From an uncultured Dehalococcoidia bacterium (GTDB lineage: Bacteria > Chloroflexota > Dehalococcoidia > Tepidiformales > Tepidiformaceae), in assembly GCA_937864275.1 (NCBI GenBank), contig CALMIW010000515.1, forward strand, positions 1-7,049: DNA of 7,049 nt, given 5' to 3'. Each line of letters opens with the position of its first letter. Position 1 is the first letter of the stretch. The notes under the pieces are model-generated. The model ran no database searches, was not told the origin of the DNA, and worked only from the letters and a program-made list of their open reading frames with translations. Made by a program: the position numbers and the translations under genes. Below are positions 1 to 6,129 of this stretch, one piece after another.

Positions 1-844
1 CGCCGATAAGATTGCCGAAGCTCGCCGCGGGGTCGTCGATGCCGAGCCCGAGATAGCTCAGCGCGACTTCCGCGCCGGCGATGCCCGCCATGCCGGAGGA
101 GAGCCCGACGAGGAACAGGGGCAAGACGCCCGGGAGGACGTGGCGGAACAGGATCCGGGGCGTGCCGGCGCCGAGCGATTCCGCCGCCGTGATGTAGGCC
201 TGTTCGCGGATGGCGAGCACCTGGCTGCGGACGATGCGCGAACTGCCAAGCCAGGCGAATGGCACGGTCGCCATCGAGATGATGGTAAACTTCACGAGCG
301 TCTTCGCGTCGTCGCCCAGGAAGGTGTGATCTTCGAGCCAGAAGGACCACGAGTTGATGCGCCCTCGGAACGAGGCCGTAATGGCGAGCATTAAGATGAG
401 GGTGGGCATCCCGGAGAGGACCTCGCCGGTGCGCATGATCGCCGTATCGACCCAGCCGCCGCGGTAGCCGGCGAGAAGGCCCAGGCCGAGGCCGAGGAAA
501 AGCCCGCCGGAGATCATGATGACGATGGTGAAGACGACGGTCGTACGAGCCGAGTAGAGGACCCGCGTGAACATGTCCCGCCCGAGCCGATCCGTGCCAA
601 GGATGTGATCCGAGGACGGCGATTGGAGGCGCGCCTCGACCGTGAGTTCCTGTTCGTTCAGACCGTACGGCGCGATGAGCGGCGCGAAGATGCCGCACAC
701 GTAGAAGAGCAGCAAGTAGCCGATTGCGAGGACCGCGATCTTCTTGCGCAGGAGTTCGCGCAGCGTGCGGAAGCGGCGGGGCGCCGCGATCTCCGGTTCA
801 GAGAATTCCGGCGCGAGGATGGCAGCGGAGACGTCACTGGCCAC
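1..844 (-). CDS. Oligopeptide/dipeptide ABC transporter permease, OppC/DppC type (3' end outside window)
   Basis: This is the second membrane subunit of a peptide-type ABC importer; with the OppB-type protein it should form the channel in the cytoplasmic membrane. About 281 codons are visible and no stop is reached, so the C-terminus lies past the left edge. The family is shown by ILGTDRLGRDMFTRVLYSAR (about 81-100), the ATPase-contacting EAA loop (about 217-242, with AAESLGAG then HVLPGVLP) and LSYLGLG near the visible end (about 262-268). Hydrophobic segments lie near 36-58, 101-124, 184-200 and 236-262. I chose the GTG at 844 because GGAG stands 6 nt upstream and the start overlaps the oppB-type gene by 11 nt; a TTG at 856 is the alternative. 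Between the third helix region and the EAA loop there is a polar stretch (about 159-182) longer than I expect in DppC. The family is sure; the substrate cannot be told from the permease. Confidence 0.93.
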   Translation of the reverse strand, partial: MASDVSAAILAPEFSEPEIAAPRRFRTLRELLRKKIAVLAIGYLLLFYVCGIFAPLIAPYGLNEQELTVEARLQSPSSDHILGTDRLGRDMFTRVLYSARTTVVFTIVIMISGGLFLGLGLGLLAGYRGGWVDTAIMRTGEVLSGMPTLILMLAITASFRGRINSWSFWLEDHTFLGDDAKTLVKFTIISMATVPFAWLGSSRIVRSQVLAIREQAYITAAESLGAGTPRILFRHVLPGVLPLFLVGLSSGMAGIAGAEVALSYLGLGIDDPAASFGNLIG

Positions 845-1787
845 GGCCGGCTCCAACCCGCACCCGCGGGTCGATGAACCCGTAGAGGATGTCGATTGCA
901 ACATTGGCGAGGACGAACAGCGTGGCGCCGAAGAGCACCAGCGCCAGGACGACGTCGTAGTCAGGAGCGAGGACGGCCTGGAGCGACTCGTTGGCGATGC
1001 CGGGGATGCCGAAGCCGACTTCGACGAAGAGGGAGCCGGCGGTGATGCCCGGGAGCGAGAGCCCGATCACGGTGATCATCGGCAGGAGGGCATTTCGCGT
1101 GATGTGGGTGATGACGACCGTCTGCTCCTTGAGTCCCTTCGCGCGAGCCGTCCGGATGTAGTCCTCTCCGAGCACCCCGATGACCGATGCCCGCATGAAG
1201 CGCGCGACGCCGGCCACGCCCGGCAGCGTCATCACCATGATCGGGACGATCATGTTGGGGCTCCAAACGCCCTCGTAACCGAGGTCGACGATGCCCAGCT
1301 TGAGGGCGAAGAACCAGCTGGCGAGCGTGGCGAGGACGAAGGTCGGGACGGCCTCGATAGCCAGCCAGAACGAGATCGTCAGCGGGTCGATGAACGTGCC
1401 CCGCGCCATGGCCGCGTAGATCCCCACCGGGATGCCCAGCCCGAAGACGATGATGAGCGCGATGAAGCCGATCTGCGTGGAGATCCAGACCTTGGGCCAG
1501 ATGATCTCGCTCGCCGTGAAGTCGCGGTGGCGCGTCGAAACGCCGAGGTCGCCCTGTGCGAGATTGCCGATGTACTTCACGTACTGGATGGGGAGCGGAT
1601 CGTCGTAGCCGTATTTATCGCGGAGGACGGCGGCCTGCTCCTCGGTGTAGCGCTGGCCCAGGATCGCGTCGATCGGGGAACCGGGCGCGAGCCGGAGCAT
1701 CGCGAACACGGTTATGGAAATGAGGAAGAGCACCGGGACAGCCCAGAGCAAGCGGCGAATGATATAGCCGGCAAGCCCTGGGCCCAC
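834..1787 (-). CDS. Oligopeptide/dipeptide ABC transporter permease, OppB/DppB type
   Basis: This is a complete 317-residue inner-membrane permease, a normal length for the family. The N-terminus carries the typical GYIIRRLLWAVPVLF opening (7-21), running into helix 1. Next come a periplasmic-type loop with the family pattern GDLGVS (79-84), helices near 101-128, 136-160, 178-195, 235-255 and 280-302, and the EAA loop that docks the ATPase (about 210-236, YIRTARAKGL then NALLP). The C-terminus ends with the typical YGFIDPRVR (302-310). The start is GTG at 1787, 3 nt after the stop of the binding-protein gene; AAGGA lies 10 nt upstream inside that gene's 3' end, so the two are probably translationally coupled. 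Its end overlaps the OppC-type start. It should pair with OppC and two ATPases, which are not in the window. Family assignment is firm; calling it oppB rather than dppB or a relative would be a guess. Confidence 0.95.
   Translation of the reverse strand: MGPGLAGYIIRRLLWAVPVLFLISITVFAMLRLAPGSPIDAILGQRYTEEQAAVLRDKYGYDDPLPIQYVKYIGNLAQGDLGVSTRHRDFTASEIIWPKVWISTQIGFIALIIVFGLGIPVGIYAAMARGTFIDPLTISFWLAIEAVPTFVLATLASWFFALKLGIVDLGYEGVWSPNMIVPIMVMTLPGVAGVARFMRASVIGVLGEDYIRTARAKGLKEQTVVITHITRNALLPMITVIGLSLPGITAGSLFVEVGFGIPGIANESLQAVLAPDYDVVLALVLFGATLFVLANVAIDILYGFIDPRVRVGAGRGQ
851..854 (-). promoter_or_regulatory. Ribosome-binding site of the OppC-type gene
   Basis: GGAG on the minus strand stands 6 nt before the GTG at 844. 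It lies inside the 3' end of the OppB-type gene and decides the choice of GTG 844 over the TTG at 856, which it would overlap. Confidence 0.6.
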
Positions 1788-1790
1788 TGC

Positions 1791-3458
1791 CTACTCGTCC
1801 TTGATTTCGACGTAGCGGAAGCGCGGGATGACCAGCGCGGCGGCCGGCAACCCCTTCACGCAGGACTTCACCAGCGTGTGGGAGACCGGCCAGAACGTCG
1901 GGATGACGGTGGCGTCATCGACGATTTTCTGCTCGGCCTGCCGGTAGAGGTCGTACCGCTTGATCCGGTCTGTTTCTGTTCGGGCCTGCTTCAACAGTGC
2001 ATCGACTTCGTCGTTCTTGTACCTGGTGTAGTTCAGCGTGCTATCGCTGGCGAAGAGCTTGCCCAGGAAGTCTTCGGGGTCCGGGTAGTCGGCCGACCAG
2101 CCATCGGACTGCATCTGGAACTGGCCCTTGCGCTGCTCGCGAAGGAACGCCGAGCTATCGACGGCCTGGAGTTCGATCTCGATGCCGAGCGTGTCGGACC
2201 AGCCCTTCTGGATTGCAACCAGAAGGTCTCCGGGGGCCGCGCCGGTACCGCTGTACGTCAGGACGATGCGAGGAAGCTTTCCGGCGTACTTCGATTCCTG
2301 GAGCAGTTGCTTCGCCTTCGCCGGATCGTAGGGGTACGACTTCACGGACTCGCTGTAGCCCGGGGTCTCCGGGGGTACGAAGCCGTCGGCGATCCGGTAG
2401 GCGTCGTAGAGGAGGACGGTATTGATGTTCTCCCGGTCGATGGTCATGGCGAAGGCCTGGCGGACCTTCGGGTCATCGAACGGGGCCTTCTGCGGGTTCA
2501 GAGTGAAGTAGAAGACCGCCATCTCGGGCACTTCGCGGTAGTCGTCGCTCAACGGGCTCTGGCCGCTCTTGATGGAATCGAGCTGCGTGGCCGGGAAGGC
2601 GCCGATGTGGATTTCGTTGTTCTCGTAGCGAGTGAGGACGTTGCCGCCGGCGAGTTCGAACACGACTTCGTTCAGCTTCGGGACGCCAAGGTGGTAGCGG
2701 TCGTTCTTCGCGAGGACGATCTTCTCCGCTGGCTTGAACTCCTTCAGCTGGAAGGGGCCGGTTCCGCGAGGCTTCTGCGTCCAATTCCGGGCGTTGCCTT
2801 CGATCTGTTCTTTGTCCACCACGTAGGCGACCGGATAGGTCAGTTCGGAAAGGAAGTAGTCCGAGGGCTCGATCAGGTCGATCTGGACGGTCGACTCGTC
2901 GACCACCTTCACGCCGCTGACGCTGGAGGCCTTGTTCTGGAATCGGTCTTTGAGGCCGACGATGTTCCCGAGGTAGGCGAGGACGGTCGGCGACGCGTTC
3001 GTGGGGTCGGCGGCGCGCTCGATGCTGTACTTGAAGTCGTTCGCGGTAACGCGTTTTGCGGTTCCGGAGTGGAAGACCACGTTGTCGCGGAGCTTGAACG
3101 TGTAGGTCTTGCCGCCGTTGGAGACAGCCCACTCCTTCGCGATGTCCGGCTGAACCTCGAGGTCGGGGTCGAGGGGAACGAGCCCGCCGAAGATTTCGAC
3201 GACGTACTCAGCCGTCGTGACGTCGCCCACCTGGATGGGGTCGAGGACGGAGGACGGGTCGTCGCCAGGGATGATGAGTGAATCGCCGTCGCAAATCTTG
3301 CCGGACGTGCTGGGACGAGGGGTGCTGTCTCCGTCGGCAGGAGTGCCGCCGTCGTCATCATCGCCGCCCCCCGCGAGGGCGAGGACGAAGACCAGCCCGA
3401 CCGCGAGGATGAGGAAGGCGACGAAGCCCATCATCAGGGTCAGCATCTTGTTCGACAT
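1791..3458 (-). CDS. ABC transporter solute-binding protein, family 5 (peptide/oligopeptide type)
   Basis: This extracytoplasmic receptor of the importer has 555 residues from the ATG at 3458, chosen because AGGTG lies just upstream; the frame stays open to a TTG at 3536 but those extra residues look non-coding. Residues 5-29 form one strong hydrophobic segment, followed by a Gly/Asp/Thr/Pro linker (30-54) that tethers the domain to the membrane. The binding domain follows with family-5 features: the FGGLVPLDPDLEVQPDIAKEW region (90-110), TYTFKLRDNVVFHSG (118-132), DFKYSIERAADP (141-152), RGTGPFQLKEF (231-241), VRQAFAMTIDREN (332-344) and DGWSADYPDPEDFL (452-465). C56 and C533 are the only cysteines and could form a disulfide joining the two ends of the domain. 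The lipobox position reads L-A-G-G (28-31), with glycine where a lipoprotein needs cysteine. Peptide is the default ligand of the family, but other ligands occur. It heads the transporter operon. Confidence 0.94.
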   Translation of the reverse strand: MSNKMLTLMMGFVAFLILAVGLVFVLALAGGGDDDDGGTPADGDSTPRPSTSGKICDGDSLIIPGDDPSSVLDPIQVGDVTTAEYVVEIFGGLVPLDPDLEVQPDIAKEWAVSNGGKTYTFKLRDNVVFHSGTAKRVTANDFKYSIERAADPTNASPTVLAYLGNIVGLKDRFQNKASSVSGVKVVDESTVQIDLIEPSDYFLSELTYPVAYVVDKEQIEGNARNWTQKPRGTGPFQLKEFKPAEKIVLAKNDRYHLGVPKLNEVVFELAGGNVLTRYENNEIHIGAFPATQLDSIKSGQSPLSDDYREVPEMAVFYFTLNPQKAPFDDPKVRQAFAMTIDRENINTVLLYDAYRIADGFVPPETPGYSESVKSYPYDPAKAKQLLQESKYAGKLPRIVLTYSGTGAAPGDLLVAIQKGWSDTLGIEIELQAVDSSAFLREQRKGQFQMQSDGWSADYPDPEDFLGKLFASDSTLNYTRYKNDEVDALLKQARTETDRIKRYDLYRQAEQKIVDDATVIPTFWPVSHTLVKSCVKGLPAAALVIPRFRYVEIKDE

Positions 3459-3460
3459 GG

Positions 3461-3534
3461 GCACCTGCCGGTTTGAGTTTGCTAAGACTACGTTTTGCGC
3501 GCGGATGCCGATCCGTCTGGCCCCCGTCAGGTGC
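3461..3534 (-). promoter_or_regulatory. Leader inverted repeat able to mask the binding-protein RBS
   Basis: In the leader of the binding-protein gene, GCACCTG (3534-3528 on the minus strand) is a perfect reverse complement of CAGGTGC (3467-3461), which contains the AGGTG ribosome-binding site. The 60 nt between the arms hold a smaller perfect stem of CGGAT and ATCCG (3502-3506 and 3511-3515). Pairing would hide the ribosome-binding site. A 7-nt match can arise by chance in a leader of this length, so this is a candidate only; the arms could instead be two half-sites for a DNA-binding regulator. Confidence 0.25.
3462..3466 (-). promoter_or_regulatory. Ribosome-binding site of the solute-binding protein gene
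   Basis: On the minus strand AGGTG ends 3 nt before the ATG at 3458 (5 nt if counted from the AGG core). It supports this start over the upstream TTG at 3536 and over the second in-frame ATG at 3446. The site also lies inside one arm of a 7-nt inverted repeat (see the leader feature). Confidence 0.6.
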
Positions 3535-3577
3535 AAAAGGGTACACGGGTTGGGTTTCGGCGAGAATGCGCCGCCAC

Positions 3578-3595
3578 GCCGCGAGGAAACGCGGC
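3578..3595. other. Small intergenic hairpin, GCCGCG stem
   Basis: GCCGCG (3578-3583) and CGCGGC (3590-3595) form a perfect 6-bp stem around a 6-nt loop. On the plus strand it is followed by TTT, but no plus-strand gene is supported that it could terminate. On the minus strand it lies 34 nt past the aspS stop and lacks a T-tract, so it may be a secondary stem in the aspS 3' end or in the next operon's leader. Confidence 0.3.
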
Positions 3596-3611
3596 TTTAC
3601 AGCGAGTTAAC

Positions 3612-3626
3612 GGGGCCGCAGGCCCC
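3612..3626 (-). terminator. Hairpin directly after the aspS stop, possible weak terminator
   Basis: Immediately after the aspS TGA the minus strand reads GGGGCC, TGC, GGCCCC: a perfect 6-bp all-G/C stem with a 3-nt loop. The downstream GTTAACT is only weakly T-rich, so this is not a textbook intrinsic terminator. Its place between a finished operon and a new set of genes is the main argument. It could instead protect the mRNA 3' end. Confidence 0.45.
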
Positions 3627-5399
3627 TCAGGCTCGCGTCGGGTCTGGCTTGAGCATCAGGCCGAGTTCATCGAGCTGGGAGACGTCGACCGGCGAGGGCG
3701 CCCCCATCAGCGGGTCTGAGCCGGACGACGCCTTGGGGAAGGCGATCACGTCGCGGATGTTCTCGCTGCCGATGAGCGACATGATGAGCCGGTCGATGCC
3801 CATGCCGACGCCTCCTTCGGGAGGGGCGCCGTACTCCAGCGCGTCGAGGACGACGCCGAAACGTTCCTGCATCTCCTCTTTCGTGTAGTTCATCAGGCCG
3901 AGGACCTTCTCCTGGTCGGCGCGGTTGTTGATGCGGATCGATCCGCCGCCGACCTCGGCGCCGTTCAGGACCAGGTCGTACTGCCGGGCGATGACCTTGC
4001 CCGGGTCGCTATCGAGCTTCGCCCGGTCGGCCTCGACGAAGCCGCTGAAGGGGTTGTGCGTCGCGTCCCAGCGCTCCTCTTCGGGCCGCCATTCGAGCAG
4101 CGGGAAGCCGGTGACCCAGGCGAACGAGAGGACGTCAGGGTCTTTCAGGCCAAGGCGGTCGCCAAGCGTGTCCCGGACGTTGAAGAGCGACCGCGCCACC
4201 GTTTCGGGCTGGTCGGCGACGATGAAGACGATGTCGCCTTCCTGGGCGCCGGAGATGGACTTGATCGCCGCGATCTCGTCGGGGCTGAGGAACTTCGCGA
4301 TCGGGGAGCGGAGCTCGTTCGGAAGAAAACCGATGTAGGCCAGCCCCTTGGCTCCCCCGCCGCGGGCGATCTCGGTCAGTTCATCGATCTCCCGGCGCGT
4401 CATATCGGCTTTGCCTGGCACGCGGATGGCCTTGATTTCGCCGCCGCCCTGGAGTGCCGAGGCGAACACCTGGAAGCCAGAGCCTCGCAGCGGCTCGGCG
4501 ATGTCCACGAACTCGAGTCCGTAGCGGAGGTCCGGGCGGTCGATGCCGTAGCGGGCCATGCAGTCGTAGTAGTCGAGATGCGGGAAAGGAGTCGATTGCA
4601 CCTGGCCCGTGCCGAACTGCTTCGCGATGCCGGTGTAGAGCTCTTCGATGAGGCCCATGATGTCCGCCTCATCGACAAACGCCATCTCGAGGTCGAGCTG
4701 GGTGTGTTCGGCCACGCGGTTGGCGCGCGTGTCCTCATCGCGGTAGCAGCGGGCGATCTGGAAGTACTTCTCAAACCCCGCGACCATCAGCAACTGCTTG
4801 AGGATCTGCGGCGATTGCGGCAGCGCGAAGAAGTGGCCCGGCTTCATCCGCGACGGGACGAGGAAGTCGCGCGCACCCTCCGGAGTGGACTTGATCAGAG
4901 TCGGCGTCTCGACTTCGTAGAAGCCGCGCGCCACGAGGAACTGGCGGATGTACCAGACGACCTCGTGCCGGAGCTTGATCACCTCGGCCACTTCGGGACG
5001 TCGAAGGTCCAGGTAGCGGTACTTCAGTCGCAGGCTCTCATCCACATCGGCCGGCTCGTTGATGTAGAAGGGCGGCGTGAGCGCCTCGTTGAGGACGGTC
5101 ACCGAGGAGGGGATGACCTCGATTTCGCCCGTCGCCATGTTCGGGTTCACGGTGGCGGCGTCGCGAGGGCTGACCACCCCTTCAACCTGGAGCACCCATT
5201 CGATGCGCGAGCGATGGGCCGCCGCGTGGGCCCCGGCGTTCTCGGGATTCAGGACGAGCTGGACGATGCCGCTGGAGTCGCGGAGATCGATGAAGATGAG
5301 GCCGCCGTGGTCCCGGCGGCGGTGGACCCAGCCGGCGATGCGGACGGTCTTGCGCGCATCGGCGGAACGCAGTTCGCCGCAGTTCGTGGTTTTGAGCAT
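3627..5399 (-). CDS. aspS: Aspartyl-tRNA synthetase, bacterial type
   Basis: This cytoplasmic class II aminoacyl-tRNA synthetase charges tRNA-Asp with aspartate using ATP. At 590 residues it matches the usual bacterial length. Domain order is complete: OB-fold anticodon-binding domain (about 1-105, with GWVHRRRDHGGLIFIDLRD at 23-41), class II motif 1 (about 159-184), QSPQILKQLLM and motif 2 FQIARCYRDED (195-223), the bacterial GAD insertion (about 290-420), the aspartate/ATP-site segment NGAEVGGGSIRIN (479-491) and motif 3 around GMGIDRLIM (532-540, with R537). Two deviations stand out. The anticodon-domain loop has H31 where E. coli has Leu, and the segment after motif 2 reads RANRVAEHTQ (225-234) where most bacterial enzymes have RADRQPEFTQ. 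The ATG start is 37 nt after the methyltransferase gene with no clear ribosome-binding site. Identity as AspRS is secure; whether it also charges tRNA-Asn is open. Confidence 0.97.
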   Translation of the reverse strand: MLKTTNCGELRSADARKTVRIAGWVHRRRDHGGLIFIDLRDSSGIVQLVLNPENAGAHAAAHRSRIEWVLQVEGVVSPRDAATVNPNMATGEIEVIPSSVTVLNEALTPPFYINEPADVDESLRLKYRYLDLRRPEVAEVIKLRHEVVWYIRQFLVARGFYEVETPTLIKSTPEGARDFLVPSRMKPGHFFALPQSPQILKQLLMVAGFEKYFQIARCYRDEDTRANRVAEHTQLDLEMAFVDEADIMGLIEELYTGIAKQFGTGQVQSTPFPHLDYYDCMARYGIDRPDLRYGLEFVDIAEPLRGSGFQVFASALQGGGEIKAIRVPGKADMTRREIDELTEIARGGGAKGLAYIGFLPNELRSPIAKFLSPDEIAAIKSISGAQEGDIVFIVADQPETVARSLFNVRDTLGDRLGLKDPDVLSFAWVTGFPLLEWRPEEERWDATHNPFSGFVEADRAKLDSDPGKVIARQYDLVLNGAEVGGGSIRINNRADQEKVLGLMNYTKEEMQERFGVVLDALEYGAPPEGGVGMGIDRLIMSLIGSENIRDVIAFPKASSGSDPLMGAPSPVDVSQLDELGLMLKPDPTRA

Positions 5400-5415
5400 T
5401 GGCTAAGAATACTCG

Positions 5416-5436
5416 GGAACGTGGAACCGGGAACCG
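5416..5436 (-). repeat. Three tandem 7-nt units in the methyltransferase-aspS spacer
   Basis: Reading the minus strand from 5436, the heptamer CGGTTCC occurs twice back to back (5436-5430 and 5429-5423), followed at once by a two-mismatch copy, ACGTTCC (5422-5416). The units fill 21 of the 37 nt between the methyltransferase stop and the aspS start. They may be slippage-born filler or a protein-binding or RNA element. Nothing in the sequence decides between these. Confidence 0.5.
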
Positions 5437-6129
5437 CTACGCCTTGAATGCGACCAGTACGAAGGCGCCCGGCAGGCGCCAGCGGACGTCCCAGCGCACG
5501 TTGTGGAAACGGTCCAGCGGCGTTTGGTAGCGCTCGGAGTCGGGCGTCTCCTCGAGATGCACGGTCGGGAGGCCGGCGATGCCCAGGGAACTGATGAGAT
5601 CTCCCATGGCCCAGCCGGCGCCGTGGCCGCCTTCCTCCTCCTCGAAGTAGGAGTGAGCTACCGCGAAGAGGCCCTTGTGCACGCCCGGGACGTACGCGGC
5701 GGGGTGCACATCGTGGATGACGAGGCGCCCGCCCGGCTTGAGCGCGCCGGCGATCCCCTCCGCCCAGTCGTCGAAGTACTCGAGCGCGCTCAGCAGGCCG
5801 AAGGCGCTGTAGACCGTGTCGTAAGGCCCTCCGGGAATCTTCGGGCTGCCGGGGGCGCCCTCGATGAACGTCACCGGCACGCCGCTCTTCTCGACGAGTG
5901 CGCGCGCCCGCTTCGAGCCTTCGGTCGAATCGAAGATGGCGACCGTCGCGCCAAGGTTTGCGAGGGAGAGCGCTTCTTCGCCCCCGTTGCCGGGACAGAC
6001 CAGGACGCGTTCGCCCTCCATTTCGGCAAGGGCGAGCGCTTCGCCGGCGCTGAAGCAACTGCCGCCCTGGCGGTAGAACTCCGGGTCGACTTCATACCAG
6101 GACGGCTCAGGCTGAAGGGTCGTCGCCAT
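5437..6129 (-). CDS. Class I SAM-dependent methyltransferase, substrate unknown
   Basis: This 230-residue soluble protein has a single Rossmann-type methyltransferase fold. The SAM-binding region is RVLVCPGNGGEEALSLANLG (41-60), followed by the acidic end of strand 2 at D67 (VAIFDST). The post-motif segment GPYDTVYSAFGLL (101-113) and the strand-5 signature LKPGGRLVIHDVHP (130-143) follow, typical of small-molecule methyltransferases. Motif I is unusual: CPGNGG stands where GCGTG-like glycines are expected. The C-terminal third (160-230) has an acidic YFEEEEGG patch and a beta-strand-rich end, probably the substrate cap. The ATG overlaps the phosphatase stop by 1 nt (TGATG), which implies translational re-initiation. 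No residue pattern tells me the acceptor; the fold is clear, the reaction is not. The neighbouring phosphatase may act on the same pathway, which is inference from coupling only. Confidence 0.85.
   Translation of the reverse strand: MATTLQPEPSWYEVDPEFYRQGGSCFSAGEALALAEMEGERVLVCPGNGGEEALSLANLGATVAIFDSTEGSKRARALVEKSGVPVTFIEGAPGSPKIPGGPYDTVYSAFGLLSALEYFDDWAEGIAGALKPGGRLVIHDVHPAAYVPGVHKGLFAVAHSYFEEEEGGHGAGWAMGDLISSLGIAGLPTVHLEETPDSERYQTPLDRFHNVRWDVRWRLPGAFVLVAFKA

Noticed and set aside
744..3281. An 845-codon open frame on the plus strand opposite the OppB-type and binding-protein genes
   Set aside because: It lies fully antisense to two firmly recognised genes, its product is rich in Asp, Arg, Glu and His with no recognisable domain, and GC-rich codon use on the other strand explains the lack of stops.
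3578..3595. The GCCGCG hairpin as a plus-strand intrinsic terminator
   Set aside because: Only three T residues follow it and there is no supported plus-strand gene to terminate.
3459..3626. A sigma-70 promoter for the transporter operon
   Set aside because: I looked for -35 and -10 boxes at normal spacing on the minus strand. TTGCAC and TAGTCT-like hexamers occur but not correctly spaced from good partners, so I do not call one.
911..5100. The string GAGGACG (CGTCCTC on the minus strand) recurs many times and looks like a dispersed motif
   Set aside because: Most copies I checked sit in the same reading frame as GTC CTC, the preferred Val-Leu codons of these proteins, so codon preference explains them.
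5400..5436. A T-box or other tRNA-sensing leader upstream of aspS
   Set aside because: The spacer is only 37 nt, far too short for a T-box, and no specifier stem or T-box sequence is visible.
4056..5447. A 463-codon open frame on the plus strand opposite aspS
   Set aside because: aspS is unmistakable on the minus strand; the antisense product has the same charged, repetitive look as other shadow frames and no family match I can see.
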